Assembly: GCF_030408035.1 (NCBI RefSeq)
Contig: NZ_JASDCF010000003.1
Coordinates: 62,001 to 126,000, forward strand
DNA from: Psychrobacter sp. APC 3426
GTDB lineage: Bacteria > Pseudomonadota > Gammaproteobacteria > Pseudomonadales > Moraxellaceae
DNA: 64,000 nt
Direction of reading: 5' to 3'
Below, piece after piece: positions 8,526 to 17,136 of the stretch. The stretch's first letter is position 1. Each line of letters opens with the position of its first letter. The notes under the pieces were generated by a model. It worked only from the letters and a program-made list of their open reading frames with translations, was not told the origin of the DNA and did not search any database. A program made the translations under genes and the position numbers.

Positions 8526-10487
8526 ATGGGTAAAGTAATTGGTATTGATTTAGGTACAACCAACTCATGTGTGGCAGTGATGGAAGGTGACAAAGTTAAG
8601 GTCATCGAAAACGCTGAAGGTACTCGTACAACGCCATCTATCGTCGCTTATAAAGATGACGAAATCCTCGTTGGCCAGTCAGCCAAGCGTCAGGCAGTCA
8701 CCAACCCAAACAACACATTGTTTGCAATCAAGCGTTTGATTGGTCGTCGTTTTGATGACAAAGTCGTGCAAAAAGACATCGGTATGGTGCCTTATAAAAT
8801 CGCCAAAGCAGATAACGGTGACGCATGGGTAGAAATCAACGGTAAAAAACTAGCGCCACCACAGGTTTCTGCTGAAATCTTGAAAAAAATGAAAAAAACA
8901 GCAGAAGATTATCTTGGCGAGAGCGTGACTGAAGCAGTTGTTACTGTTCCTGCTTATTTCAATGACTCACAGCGCCAAGCGACTAAAGATGCGGGTAAAA
9001 TTGCTGGTCTTGATGTAAAACGTATCATCAACGAGCCAACCGCTGCAGCGCTTGCTTATGGTATGGATAAAAAGCAAGGCGATAGCACCGTTGCTGTATA
9101 TGACTTAGGTGGTGGTACTTTTGACGTATCAATCATCGAAATCGCTGATGTTGACGGTGAGCAGCAGTTTGAAGTACTCGCAACCAACGGTGATACATTC
9201 CTTGGTGGTGAAGATTTTGACTCAGCATTGATTGACTTCTTAGTAGACGAATTCAAAAAAGACCAAGATGTTAACCTAAAAGGTGACTCTCTTGCGATGC
9301 AGCGTCTAAAAGAAGCCGCAGAAAAAGCAAAAATTGAGCTATCAAGTGCCCAAAGCACTGAAGTCAACTTGCCATACATTACTGCTGATAGCAGTGGTCC
9401 TAAGCATTTGGTTGTCACTATCAGTCGCTCAAAACTAGAGAGCCTAACGGAAGAGTTAGTACAACGCACCATGGGTCCTTGTAAGATTGCTCTTGAAGAT
9501 GCTGGCATTAAGCTTGCAGATATCAACGACGTTATCCTAGTTGGTGGTCAGACTCGTATGCCTCTCGTACAACAAAAAGTACAAGAGTTCTTCGGTCAAG
9601 AGCCACGTAAAGACGTTAACCCTGACGAAGCAGTTGCCGCTGGTGCTGCGATTCAAGGTGCGGTATTGTCTGGTGACAAAACTGACGTCCTATTGCTTGA
9701 TGTAACACCATTGACGCTAGGTATCGAAACGATGGGTGGTGTCATGACGCCAATCATTGAGAAAAACACCATGATTCCTACTAAGAAATCACAAGTGTTC
9801 TCAACGGCAGAAGACAACCAACCAGCAGTAACGATTCAGGTGTATCAAGGTGAGCGTAAAATCGCCAATCAAAACAAACAGCTTGGCCGTTTTGATTTGA
9901 CGGATATTCCACCAGCACCACGTGGTCTGCCACAAATTGAAGTGACCTTTGACATCAACGCTGACGGTATCATGAACATTTCAGCAACTGATAAAGGTAC
10001 TGGTAAAGCGCAAAGTATCCAGATTAAAGCAGACTCTGGTTTGTCGGATGAAGAAGTCGAACAAATGGTTCGTGATGCAGAAGCCAATGCTGCTGATGAT
10101 GAGAAGTTCGCCAATCTAGCCCAAGTGCGCAATGAAGCTGATGGTCGTATCCATGCGGTACAAAAAGCACTGAAAGAAGCAGAAGATAAAGTCACTGATG
10201 AAGAGAAATCAACAGTTGAAACTGCTATTACAGAGCTTGAAACAGCGGCGAAAGAAGACGATCATGACGATATCAAAGCCAAGCTTGAAGCATTAGACAA
10301 TGCATTCTTGCCAATCAGCCAAAAGATTTATGCTGATAGTGGTGCTGGTGCTGGTGCTGGTGCTGGTGCAGAAGGTATGGATCCAAGCCAATTCCAACAA
10401 GGTGCGGACGGCGCAGCAGACAGCAACCAGGCTGATGATGACGTGGTCGATGCTGAGTTTACTGAAGTAGACGAAGATAAAAAATAA
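8526..10487 (+). CDS. dnaK: Chaperone protein DnaK (Hsp70)
   Basis: ATP-dependent folding chaperone of the cytoplasm, partner of GrpE and DnaJ. The ATG at 8526 follows an aggag site with nine bases' spacing; the TTG two codons earlier is too close to it. Family landmarks are [11 protein letters not shown] at the N-terminus, VTVPAYFND, the phosphate-loop segment [19 protein letters not shown] and the linker [11 protein letters not shown]. The C-terminal tail ends in acidic residues ([13 protein letters not shown]). A repeated Ala-Gly stretch encoded by a hexanucleotide tandem repeat occurs near residue 610. At 653 residues it is full length. Confidence 0.98.
   Translation: MGKVIGIDLGTTNSCVAVMEGDKVKVIENAEGTRTTPSIVAYKDDEILVGQSAKRQAVTNPNNTLFAIKRLIGRRFDDKVVQKDIGMVPYKIAKADNGDAWVEINGKKLAPPQVSAEILKKMKKTAEDYLGESVTEAVVTVPAYFNDSQRQATKDAGKIAGLDVKRIINEPTAAALAYGMDKKQGDSTVAVYDLGGGTFDVSIIEIADVDGEQQFEVLATNGDTFLGGEDFDSALIDFLVDEFKKDQDVNLKGDSLAMQRLKEAAEKAKIELSSAQSTEVNLPYITADSSGPKHLVVTISRSKLESLTEELVQRTMGPCKIALEDAGIKLADINDVILVGGQTRMPLVQQKVQEFFGQEPRKDVNPDEAVAAGAAIQGAVLSGDKTDVLLLDVTPLTLGIETMGGVMTPIIEKNTMIPTKKSQVFSTAEDNQPAVTIQVYQGERKIANQNKQLGRFDLTDIPPAPRGLPQIEVTFDINADGIMNISATDKGTGKAQSIQIKADSGLSDEEVEQMVRDAEANAADDEKFANLAQVRNEADGRIHAVQKALKEAEDKVTDEEKSTVETAITELETAAKEDDHDDIKAKLEALDNAFLPISQKIYADSGAGAGAGAGAEGMDPSQFQQGADGAADSNQADDDVVDAEFTEVDEDKK
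10341..10370 (+). repeat. GGTGCT hexanucleotide tandem repeat inside dnaK
   Basis: Four perfect GGTGCT units followed by GGTGCA encode Gly-Ala repeats in the disordered C-terminal tail of DnaK. In-frame copy-number change by slippage would keep the frame. Confidence 0.9.
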
Positions 10488-10532
10488 GCATCACCTAAAA
10501 ATTAATCATTAAAATTATGGTTAATAGCATTG

Positions 10533-10564
10533 AAAAGCGCACCTTTCGAGGTGCGCTTTTTTAT
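10533..10564 (+). terminator. Intrinsic terminator after dnaK
   Basis: An 8-bp stem GCGCACCT / AGGTGCGC closed by a TTCG tetraloop (10537-10556) is followed by a run of T. It stands 46 bp after the dnaK stop codon. Confidence 0.92.
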
Positions 10565-10823
10565 TTATTATATGTGCATTTATGGAATAAGTAGGAAGTA
10601 TTGCGCTACAAAGGTGGTTGTAACAAAAGGTTTCATATCTAGGCCTTTGTAACCCGACCACTGATAAATGCTTGCAAATCTTAACTCTCATACCATCAAA
10701 CACTGACACAGTGTTCGAAATACTTTGTTACTATATATTCATCGTTAACAAACAAGGCGATAGGCGAAAAAAGCCAATATAAATAACAACTTGTTTGTGA
10801 AAATTTTATTTAAGGAGCTTATG

Positions 10824-11369
10824 ATGAAAACTCTACAAAAAACAATTCTTGCCCTAGTAGCTGGTTCTTTATTGACTGTTGGTGCACAAGCAGCAACAAC
10901 TTATAGCAACGGTTATACCGGTCAACCATATGTTGGTCTTAAAGTCGGTCAGTTCGATTTAGATATAGACAATGCTGATGATCCAACTGCTTATGGTGTT
11001 TATGGTGGTTACAACTTCGACCAAAACTTCGGTATCGAAGCAGAATATGTAGGTTCAGATGACGCTGACTACAGAAATGGTGACCTTGATGCTAAAACTT
11101 ATGGTGCATACGGTACTGCTCGTTATCAGTTCCCAAATACTGGTCTATATGCCAAAGGTAAATTGGGTGTAGCGAAGACTGAAGTTGAGGGTGATTACAC
11201 GGTTGGTCCAGTTAGAGTTTCGAACTCTACCAGTGACACAGGTATTGCAGGTGGCGTAGGTCTTGGTTATTCAGTCAATCCTGATTTTGGTATCGAAGCC
11301 GAATATGCAATGATGGACAGCGATGTTGATGCCAAACTCATCACCGTTGGTGCACATCTAAAATTCTAA
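10824..11369 (+). CDS. Outer-membrane beta-barrel protein, copy 1
   Basis: An exported eight-strand-type barrel (OmpA/OmpW-like small porin fold). The start at 10824 follows an aggag site by six bases and aligns with the paralogue next door. A signal peptide of about 22 residues ends GAQA|A. The mature part alternates Gly/Tyr-rich strands and ends in HLKF, a typical C-terminal Phe for barrel assembly. The 181-residue protein is about 80 percent identical by eye to the copy at 11500. Differences concentrate in one segment (about residues 128-145) that would be a surface loop. Function is unknown; a structural or adhesion role is possible. Confidence 0.88.
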   Translation: MKTLQKTILALVAGSLLTVGAQAATTYSNGYTGQPYVGLKVGQFDLDIDNADDPTAYGVYGGYNFDQNFGIEAEYVGSDDADYRNGDLDAKTYGAYGTARYQFPNTGLYAKGKLGVAKTEVEGDYTVGPVRVSNSTSDTGIAGGVGLGYSVNPDFGIEAEYAMMDSDVDAKLITVGAHLKF

Positions 11370-11499
11370 GTCTGTCACTGATAGAACGAAAATGAGGAAT
11401 AATGATCGATTTCACTAACTTGATAGTGGTTACTCTCATTGTTTTTCAAACCAACAAACAGTATAAAACAAATTAAAAGCATAAATTTAGGAGAATAAT

Positions 11500-12054
11500 A
11501 TGAAAACTCTACAAAAAACTCTATTAGCATTAGCAGTAGGTTCTTTAGTAAGTGTTGGCGCACAAGCTGCTGTCACTTATGGTAATGGCTACACGGGTCA
11601 ACCATACGTCGGTGTTAAAGTTGGTCAGTTTGACCTAGACGTTGATGGTGCTGATGATCCAACTGCTTATGGTATCTACGGTGGTTATAACTTTGACCCT
11701 AACTTTGGTATCGAAGCGGAATATGTAGGTTCAGATGATGCTGACTACCGTGGTGGTGATATTGATGCTAAGTCTTATGGTGCATACGGTACATACCGCT
11801 ATCAGTTCCCTAACACTGGTTTATATGCCAAAGGCAAGCTAGGTGTTGCGAAAACTAAAGTAGAAGGTGATTTCACTCGTACTGTCGGTGCTACTGAAAT
11901 CAGAACTGAGACTTACTCAGATAGTGATACCAGTCTTGCTGGTGGTGTAGGCCTAGGTTATTCAGTCAACCCTAACTTCAGTGTTGAAGCTGAATATGAC
12001 AAGTTAGGTAGTGATGCAGACTTGATGACCGTTGGTGCACAGCTGAAGTTCTAA
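11500..12054 (+). CDS. Outer-membrane beta-barrel protein, copy 2
   Basis: Tandem paralogue of the gene at 10824, 130 bp downstream, with its own taggag ribosome-binding site. The 184-residue precursor has the same signal peptide pattern (ending GAQA|A), the same barrel strands and a C-terminal QLKF. Its variable segment after KVEGDF is longer and different in sequence from copy 1. The near identity of the N-terminal half points to a recent duplication or gene conversion. A strong terminator follows, so the two may share a transcript. Confidence 0.88.
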   Translation: MKTLQKTLLALAVGSLVSVGAQAAVTYGNGYTGQPYVGVKVGQFDLDVDGADDPTAYGIYGGYNFDPNFGIEAEYVGSDDADYRGGDIDAKSYGAYGTYRYQFPNTGLYAKGKLGVAKTKVEGDFTRTVGATEIRTETYSDSDTSLAGGVGLGYSVNPNFSVEAEYDKLGSDADLMTVGAQLKF

Positions 12055-12080
12055 GTTACTGACTATCAGTAATTGAGTAT

Positions 12081-12111
12081 AAAAAACGATCGCCTCGGCG
12101 GTCGTTTTTTT
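12081..12111 (+). terminator. Intrinsic terminator after the barrel gene pair
   Basis: A run of A, a 7-bp stem (CGATCGC with GCGGTCG, one wobble; 12087-12104) and seven T residues, 27 bp after the stop codon. Confidence 0.92.
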
Positions 12112-12252
12112 ATGCGTTAAATTCTAGTAATCCTTTTTTTGACCCAGTCTAATGTACATGTATTATATATTGATAATTTTTTAAGAAGTTATAAACGCTC
12201 AAAGTATGCTACATTGAAAGCTAGGATGATTAAGATAGGGTAGGTAGCACTG

Positions 12253-12747
12253 ATGGAGATTCTCTGGATGATTGAGCCTTGGCATTGGCTGGTATTGGGT
12301 TTTATATTGCTCATTGTTGAGATGTTTGTGCCGACCTTTGCAAGCCTTTGGTTTGGTGCGGCTGCCATCATCGTTGCCGCGCTTTCATGGTTATTGCCTA
12401 TTTCTGTTTCTGTTCAAATCATTACTTGGCTGGTGCTTTCTGCTATATTTTTACTGGCGTGGTTTAAATTTATCAAACCCTTATCAGTAGATCGTACCAA
12501 GGCAGGATTGGGCGGTAGTGTCATCGTTGGTGAGACTGGCATGATAATTGTGCAGCCACAGGCAGATAGGGCAGGTACGGTGAGATTTAGCGTACCTATC
12601 GTAGGGGCAGCGGAGTGGATGTGCCGTACGCGCGGCGAGCAAGTGGCGGTTGGTGATCGAGTGGTGGTAACGGATATCGTCGGCAATGAGCTGATTGTGA
12701 GTAGCATGAAATCGCAGGCTGTGATTAACGAGAGTAGGTCAGTATAA
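12253..12747 (+). CDS. NfeD-like membrane protein
   Basis: NfeD family proteins are partners of SPFH/stomatin proteins in the inner membrane. The 164-residue product begins with a tryptophan-rich hydrophobic region holding two or three transmembrane helices (about residues 10-75). A soluble C-terminal OB-fold-like domain follows (about 95-155, GETGMIIVQP and VAVGDRVVVTDIVGNEL). The next gene, 15 bp downstream, encodes the SPFH protein, so they are almost certainly an operon. This is the short NfeD form without the serine protease domain. Role in membrane quality control is family knowledge, not shown here. Confidence 0.9.
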   Translation: MEILWMIEPWHWLVLGFILLIVEMFVPTFASLWFGAAAIIVAALSWLLPISVSVQIITWLVLSAIFLLAWFKFIKPLSVDRTKAGLGGSVIVGETGMIIVQPQADRAGTVRFSVPIVGAAEWMCRTRGEQVAVGDRVVVTDIVGNELIVSSMKSQAVINESRSV

Positions 12748-12762
12748 TAATAGGGATGCATT

Positions 12763-13623
12763 ATGGAAAGTTTTAGTATTGTGATGGTGGTTTTAATTGC
12801 ACTGGTCGTGTTTACAGTGTTCAAAGGCGTGCGTATCGTGCCACAAGGCTATAAATGGGTGGTGCAGCGACTCGGCAAATATAGCCAGACATTGGAGCCT
12901 GGGCTAAACCTTATTATTCCTTATGTTGATGATGTGTCTTATAAGGTTACTACCAAAGACATCGTGCTTGATATTCCTTCACAAGAAGTGATTACCCGCG
13001 ATAACGTGGTTATTATTGCCAACGCCGTGGCTTATATCAATATCGTACGTCCTGATAAGGCGGTTTATGGTATCGAAGATTACGAGTATGGTATTCGCAA
13101 TTTGGTACAGACCTCACTACGTTCAATCATAGGTGAGATGGATCTCGATAGTGCTTTGTCTAGCCGTGATGAAATCAAAACTAAGCTAAAACATGCAATC
13201 TCAGAGGATATTGCTGACTGGGGTATCACCCTCAAGACAGTAGAGATTCAAGATATTAACCCTTCACAGACCATGCAGGCTTCAATGGAAGAGCAAGCAG
13301 CGGCAGAGCGATTACGCCGTGCGACAGTGACGCGTGCTGATGGTCAAAAGCAAGCTGCCATCTTAGAGGCGGATGGCCGTTTAGAAGCTTCACGCCGTGA
13401 TGCTGAAGCGCAGGTTGTACTGGCAAGAGGTTCTGAAGAATCGATTCGCTTGATTACCAGCGCCATGGGTGAGGAAGAGATGCCGATTGTCTACTTACTT
13501 GGTGAACAATATATCAAAGCAATCCGTGAGTTAGCGGAATCTGATAACTCAAAAATGGTGGTGTTACCGGCTGACATTCTGAGTACGGTCAAAGGTATGG
13601 TTGGTGATAAACTTAAGGTTTAA
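12763..13623 (+). CDS. SPFH/Band 7 domain protein (stomatin, QmcA-like)
   Basis: A membrane-anchored scaffold protein of the stomatin/prohibitin superfamily. One hydrophobic N-terminal helix (residues 3-20) is followed by the Band 7 domain: VPQGYKWVVQRLGKYS, TTKDIVLDIPSQEVITRDNV and the long helical region with AAAERLRRATVTRADGQKQA. The 286-residue length and paired NfeD gene immediately upstream match QmcA/YbbK-type operons. These proteins organise membrane microdomains and interact with membrane proteases. A terminator hairpin follows at 13663. Confidence 0.93.
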   Translation: MESFSIVMVVLIALVVFTVFKGVRIVPQGYKWVVQRLGKYSQTLEPGLNLIIPYVDDVSYKVTTKDIVLDIPSQEVITRDNVVIIANAVAYINIVRPDKAVYGIEDYEYGIRNLVQTSLRSIIGEMDLDSALSSRDEIKTKLKHAISEDIADWGITLKTVEIQDINPSQTMQASMEEQAAAERLRRATVTRADGQKQAAILEADGRLEASRRDAEAQVVLARGSEESIRLITSAMGEEEMPIVYLLGEQYIKAIRELAESDNSKMVVLPADILSTVKGMVGDKLKV

Positions 13624-13662
13624 CCAGTCATGTTTTAACCATATCTAAGACAAAGAACGCCT

Positions 13663-13703
13663 AAAAATAGTCAGTTAGCTTATTATGCGCTGGCTATTTT
13701 TTT
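13663..13703 (+). terminator. Intrinsic terminator after the NfeD-SPFH operon
   Basis: A 12-nt arm AAAAATAGTCAG (13663-13674) pairs with CTGGCTATTTTT (13690-13701), with one wobble, and more T follows. Confidence 0.85.
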
Positions 13704-13785
13704 GAGTTGTAATTAGTCAAAATTTTCTTCAATCGGTAGCAGGTGTTGTTATTTTAATAATAAAAACTGTTTAAGGGATGCAAAA

Positions 13786-15168
13786 ATGACCAAGCAAGAT
13801 GTGAGTACAGAACTCATCAATATAGATAACTTTGTACAAGGCAGTCCACTACCTTATGTCGTGCTTGATGACTCGCACACCAATGCTGCTTATCCTGAGA
13901 GGAAGCTTGAGATTCGAGGCGGTGGCTTTGGCTCAGATGCAGCGGCACATCCAACCAATGCCAATCAGTTTTATGTGCTGGCTGATCGAGGCCCTAATGC
14001 GGACTTTGAAGGCATTGCAGGTAAGGGTAAGCAGTTTTTGGTACCCGATTATACGCCGCGTATTGGGCTGTTTGAGCTACAAGACGACGGAAGTATTACC
14101 AGGATTAAAGAGATACTGCTTAAAGACAGCAGCGGCAAGCCTATTACTGGATTACCAAATCCAAAAGCGTTGGGCGGAACCAATGAAGTCCCTTACGATG
14201 TCGACGGACAGCCGATGACTGTGAATCCAAACCTGCCTTTTGATGAAGTAAGTAATCCCATCAGAACGGATATCAATGGTTTGGATCCTGAAGGCCTTGC
14301 TGTACTCACAGATGGCAGTTTTTGGATCAGTGATGAGTATGGGCCGCACTTGGTTCATTATGATGCGGACGGGGTAGAGATTGCACGTATCAATCCGTTC
14401 GCAAGTGATGAGCGCAATAACGTGGTCATTGATGGTAAGCAGATTTTGTTACCGCCAGAGTTTACTAAGCGTCGTGCCAATCGCGGAATGGAAGCGTTAA
14501 GCATCACTCCTGACCAGACGACGCTGGTCGGTATTATGGAGTCCTCTATGGATAATCCTGATAAGTCAGGGCGTATCTCTAGTTTGGTGCGGATAGTCAC
14601 TATCAATTTGGATTCGGGTCACATAGCGCAATATTTGTATCGGCTTGATAAAGCGCAGCACGTGACATCGGGCATTGTTGCGCTCAACAGTTATGAGTTT
14701 TATGTGATTGAGCATGACCGTAAGTTTCCGCTACAGGATAGCTCTGCGCAAAAACTTATCTATAAAATTAATATCGTTGATGCTACTAATATTGAAACGA
14801 TTGCTAGCACAGATATTATCAAGCAAGACGATACAGTAGGCTTGACTATCGACGGACAAACGCTAGAGCAGCTCATTGCAGAGAGTGAAGACAATTGGCA
14901 AGTATTTGAAAGCATAAGTATTAAACCAGTTAAAAAATCTTTAGTAGTCGATGTTCTCGCGGCATTAGACTATCCACATGACAAGCTGGAAGGCCTATGG
15001 TTGCGTCAAGATGGCTCACTTGGGCTACTCAATGATGATGATTTTGCGCTGACAGACTCAACGATTATCAATTCGAAAAGTACCGTTGAGCAAAAATATC
15101 TGGATAGTGAAAAAACCATAGAGGATGCCAATAGGCTATATATCGTCATGCCTACTGAATATAATTAA
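13786..15168 (+). CDS. Esterase-like activity of phytase family protein
   Basis: Matches the phytase-like domain family (Pfam 'esterase-like activity of phytase'), a predicted beta-propeller. Segments typical of it are VLADRGPNADF, LDPEGLAVLTDGSFWISDEYGP (spread over about residues 165-188), NRGMEALSITPD and KLEGLWLRQDGSLGLLNDDDF. It has 460 residues. Unlike many family members it lacks a visible signal peptide, starting MTKQDVSTEL, so it is predicted cytoplasmic unless the start is wrong. Substrate and reaction are not established for the family. It is monocistronic, with a palindromic element and a terminator downstream. Confidence 0.82.
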   Translation: MTKQDVSTELINIDNFVQGSPLPYVVLDDSHTNAAYPERKLEIRGGGFGSDAAAHPTNANQFYVLADRGPNADFEGIAGKGKQFLVPDYTPRIGLFELQDDGSITRIKEILLKDSSGKPITGLPNPKALGGTNEVPYDVDGQPMTVNPNLPFDEVSNPIRTDINGLDPEGLAVLTDGSFWISDEYGPHLVHYDADGVEIARINPFASDERNNVVIDGKQILLPPEFTKRRANRGMEALSITPDQTTLVGIMESSMDNPDKSGRISSLVRIVTINLDSGHIAQYLYRLDKAQHVTSGIVALNSYEFYVIEHDRKFPLQDSSAQKLIYKINIVDATNIETIASTDIIKQDDTVGLTIDGQTLEQLIAESEDNWQVFESISIKPVKKSLVVDVLAALDYPHDKLEGLWLRQDGSLGLLNDDDFALTDSTIINSKSTVEQKYLDSEKTIEDANRLYIVMPTEYN

Positions 15169-15197
15169 TCCTAAATAAAAAGTATCATTATTATAAC

Positions 15198-15273
15198 GTG
15201 CTACTGGTATAAATTTTCCTTGCGTGCTGTGCTTATGCAGACAGAGGCTGCGGGAAATTTACTCCAGTAGCAC
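15198..15273. repeat. Dispersed palindromic (REP-like) element, copy A
   Basis: A 76-nt imperfect palindrome. GTGCTACTGG (15198-15207) is the exact inverse of CCAGTAGCAC (15264-15273). The next twelve positions inward also largely pair (TAAATTTTCC with GGGAAATTTA), and a small apical CTGT / ACAG hairpin tops it. A closely similar element lies at 62411-62488. It occurs between a gene's stop codon and its terminator. Confidence 0.8.
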
Positions 15274-15350
15274 TGTATGTCTTTATAGAGGAACGACGGT
15301 AGACTAGATTGACTTAATTTAAATAACCACCTTTATCGTAAACAATAAAG

Positions 15351-15382
15351 AAGACCTTAGTTCAAAACTGAGGTCTTTTTTA
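15351..15382. terminator. Intrinsic terminator between convergent genes
   Basis: A 12-bp stem (AAGACCTTAGTT with AACTGAGGTCTT, one wobble) with a 3-nt loop and a T run on the plus strand. It lies between the phytase-like gene and hemN, which converge, and may serve both. Confidence 0.88.
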
Positions 15383-15407
15383 TCATTAATAGCGGATTCA
15401 ATATAAC

Positions 15408-16946
15408 TTAAATAACCTTAGAAAAGCGGTTCTTATGCTTTTTATCAAGATATTCATCAAATACCATGGCTACGTTACGACCAAGCAGGCGACCTTTCGG
15501 TAATACACGAATACCAGCAGCGTCCATATCGATGAGCTTGTCCTCTTGCATGGCGCCAAGCTGTTGAATTTCCTCAATAAAGTAAGTGATGGCATCGATA
15601 CCGAATTTTTGGTTGACGTCTTTAAAGTCGATATAGTCGTGACAGAGTAAATTCATAATCACATATTCACGCAAGCGATCTTTGATAGAGGTTTTGATAA
15701 CTTTTACCGCAGGCATGACAGCAGGGTTGCTTTGTGCAGCGTCGATACTGGCTTGATAGGCTTGTAGGTCGGTATCGTTTTGTAGGATGTAGCGGGTATT
15801 GGCATTGGCAATTTGACTGATGGATGAAACGCCAAACCCTAGCAAGTCACAGTCGCCCATGATGGTGTACCCTTGGAAGTTACGATGCAGCTTGCCTTCG
15901 CGCTGTGCGACAGCTAGCTCGTCATCAGGCTTGGCAAAGTGGTCGATACCGATATATTGATAGCCCGCTTCGCTCAGCGTATTGATGGTGTTGCCAAGCA
16001 TGGTAAGCTTAGCCGCTGGATCTGGTAAGTCTTCCTCTTTAATTTGACGCTGAGCTTTAAAGCGTTCAGGCAGATGTGCATAGTTAAATACCGACAGACG
16101 ATCTGGCGACATCTCGATGATACGGCGTACCGTTTTGTCCAAGGTATCTGGCGTTTGATGCGGCAGGCCATAAATCAGGTCAATATTAATAGAATGAAAA
16201 CCTAAGCCACGTGCTTCAGTGAGCACGTTTTCAATCAACTCTGCTGAATGTACACGATTGACCGCGATTTGTACGGTCTCGTCTAAGTCTTGTACGCCTA
16301 AGCTGACACGGTTAAAACCGAGGTTGCGCAATACCTTTAAGGTCTCGCCACTCAACTCACGTGGATCAATCTCGATAGAGTAGTCACCTTCGTCTTCAGG
16401 TAAAAACTCAAATTGAGTCTGCAAAAACGCCCACAGTTGTACCATCTCTTCATCACTTAGGAAGGTTGGCGTCCCGCCGCCTAAATGTAGCTGCTTAACG
16501 AGTGGTTTATCACTACCATCTGGCACCGCTAATAAGCGACGTTTGTGCTTAATCTCTTTGATGAGATATTGAAGATAATCGCCTGAGTCGCTGTTCTTTT
16601 TGGTGATAATTTTATTACAGGCGCAGTAGTAGCAAAGATGACGACAGAATGGGATGTGAAAATATAAAGATAATGGAGCACGAGCTTCACGATTCTGCAG
16701 AATTTTTGTCTCAAGGCCCTCAGGCATCGGTGAAAACTCTAAAGCGGTCGGGTAGGAAGTATAGCGTGGTCCTGAGCGGTTGTATTTATTGATCATAGCT
16801 TCATCGAATGCGGGTAGCTGCTTGGTCATTATGCTACCACGCGTACTGGCATACGGATTGTCAGGCTGCATGACAGGGCGTACTGTAGTTGGCTGCTCAT
16901 TAGCATGGTTGTAAGGCTGCTGGGTGTTACTGTTCACATCACTCAT
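15408..16946 (-). CDS. hemN: Oxygen-independent coproporphyrinogen III oxidase HemN
   Basis: A radical SAM enzyme that decarboxylates coproporphyrinogen III to protoporphyrinogen IX in anaerobic haem synthesis. The iron-sulfur ligands lie in FHIPFCRHLCYYCAC, Cys101, Cys105, Cys108 and Cys110, the HemN-specific CX3CX2CXC pattern. The upstream KYNRSGPRYTSYPTA segment is characteristic of true HemN, not HemW. The start at 16946 has an aaggaa site nine bases upstream. The 512 residues include an N-terminal extension of about 45 residues over typical HemN. It is a single gene; upstream palindromes are described separately. Confidence 0.95.
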   Translation of the reverse strand: MSDVNSNTQQPYNHANEQPTTVRPVMQPDNPYASTRGSIMTKQLPAFDEAMINKYNRSGPRYTSYPTALEFSPMPEGLETKILQNREARAPLSLYFHIPFCRHLCYYCACNKIITKKNSDSGDYLQYLIKEIKHKRRLLAVPDGSDKPLVKQLHLGGGTPTFLSDEEMVQLWAFLQTQFEFLPEDEGDYSIEIDPRELSGETLKVLRNLGFNRVSLGVQDLDETVQIAVNRVHSAELIENVLTEARGLGFHSINIDLIYGLPHQTPDTLDKTVRRIIEMSPDRLSVFNYAHLPERFKAQRQIKEEDLPDPAAKLTMLGNTINTLSEAGYQYIGIDHFAKPDDELAVAQREGKLHRNFQGYTIMGDCDLLGFGVSSISQIANANTRYILQNDTDLQAYQASIDAAQSNPAVMPAVKVIKTSIKDRLREYVIMNLLCHDYIDFKDVNQKFGIDAITYFIEEIQQLGAMQEDKLIDMDAAGIRVLPKGRLLGRNVAMVFDEYLDKKHKNRFSKVI

Positions 16947-17013
16947 AGGGCATTCCTTATACCAAATCCATCTAAAATAAAAATAGCCATACTTTAAAGG
17001 CTAAAACATGGTT

Positions 17014-17059
17014 TATCAAAGTTTTTGATAGGGCATTAGTGGCTAAATATATAGCCACT
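17014..17059. promoter_or_regulatory. Two palindromes upstream of hemN
   Basis: TATCAAA-GTT-TTTGATA (17014-17030) is a 17-bp interrupted palindrome. A perfect 8-bp hairpin AGTGGCTA / TAGCCACT with a 6-nt loop (17038-17059) follows. They lie 70-115 bp upstream of the hemN start. The first has inverted FNR half-sites (ATCAA..TTGAT) and is not a canonical FNR box. Operator function is only a possibility. Confidence 0.35.
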
Positions 17060-17121
17060 ATTATAGCAAATCCTTACTACTATTGTGGTGGTTGATTGGT
17101 TTTTGTACCCCCATAATTGAC

Positions 17122-17135
17122 TCGATAGCTATCGA
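17122..17135. repeat. 14-bp perfect palindrome after the nat stop codon
   Basis: TCGATAGCTATCGA begins two bases beyond the stop codon of the arylamine N-acetyltransferase gene. No T-tract follows, so a simple terminator is unlikely. Confidence 0.7.
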
Positions 17136-17136
17136 A

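Noticed and set aside
17014..17030. FNR/ANR box upstream of hemN
   Set aside because: The half-sites are in the reverse order (ATCAA before TTGAT) and spacing is wrong, so it is not a canonical FNR site.
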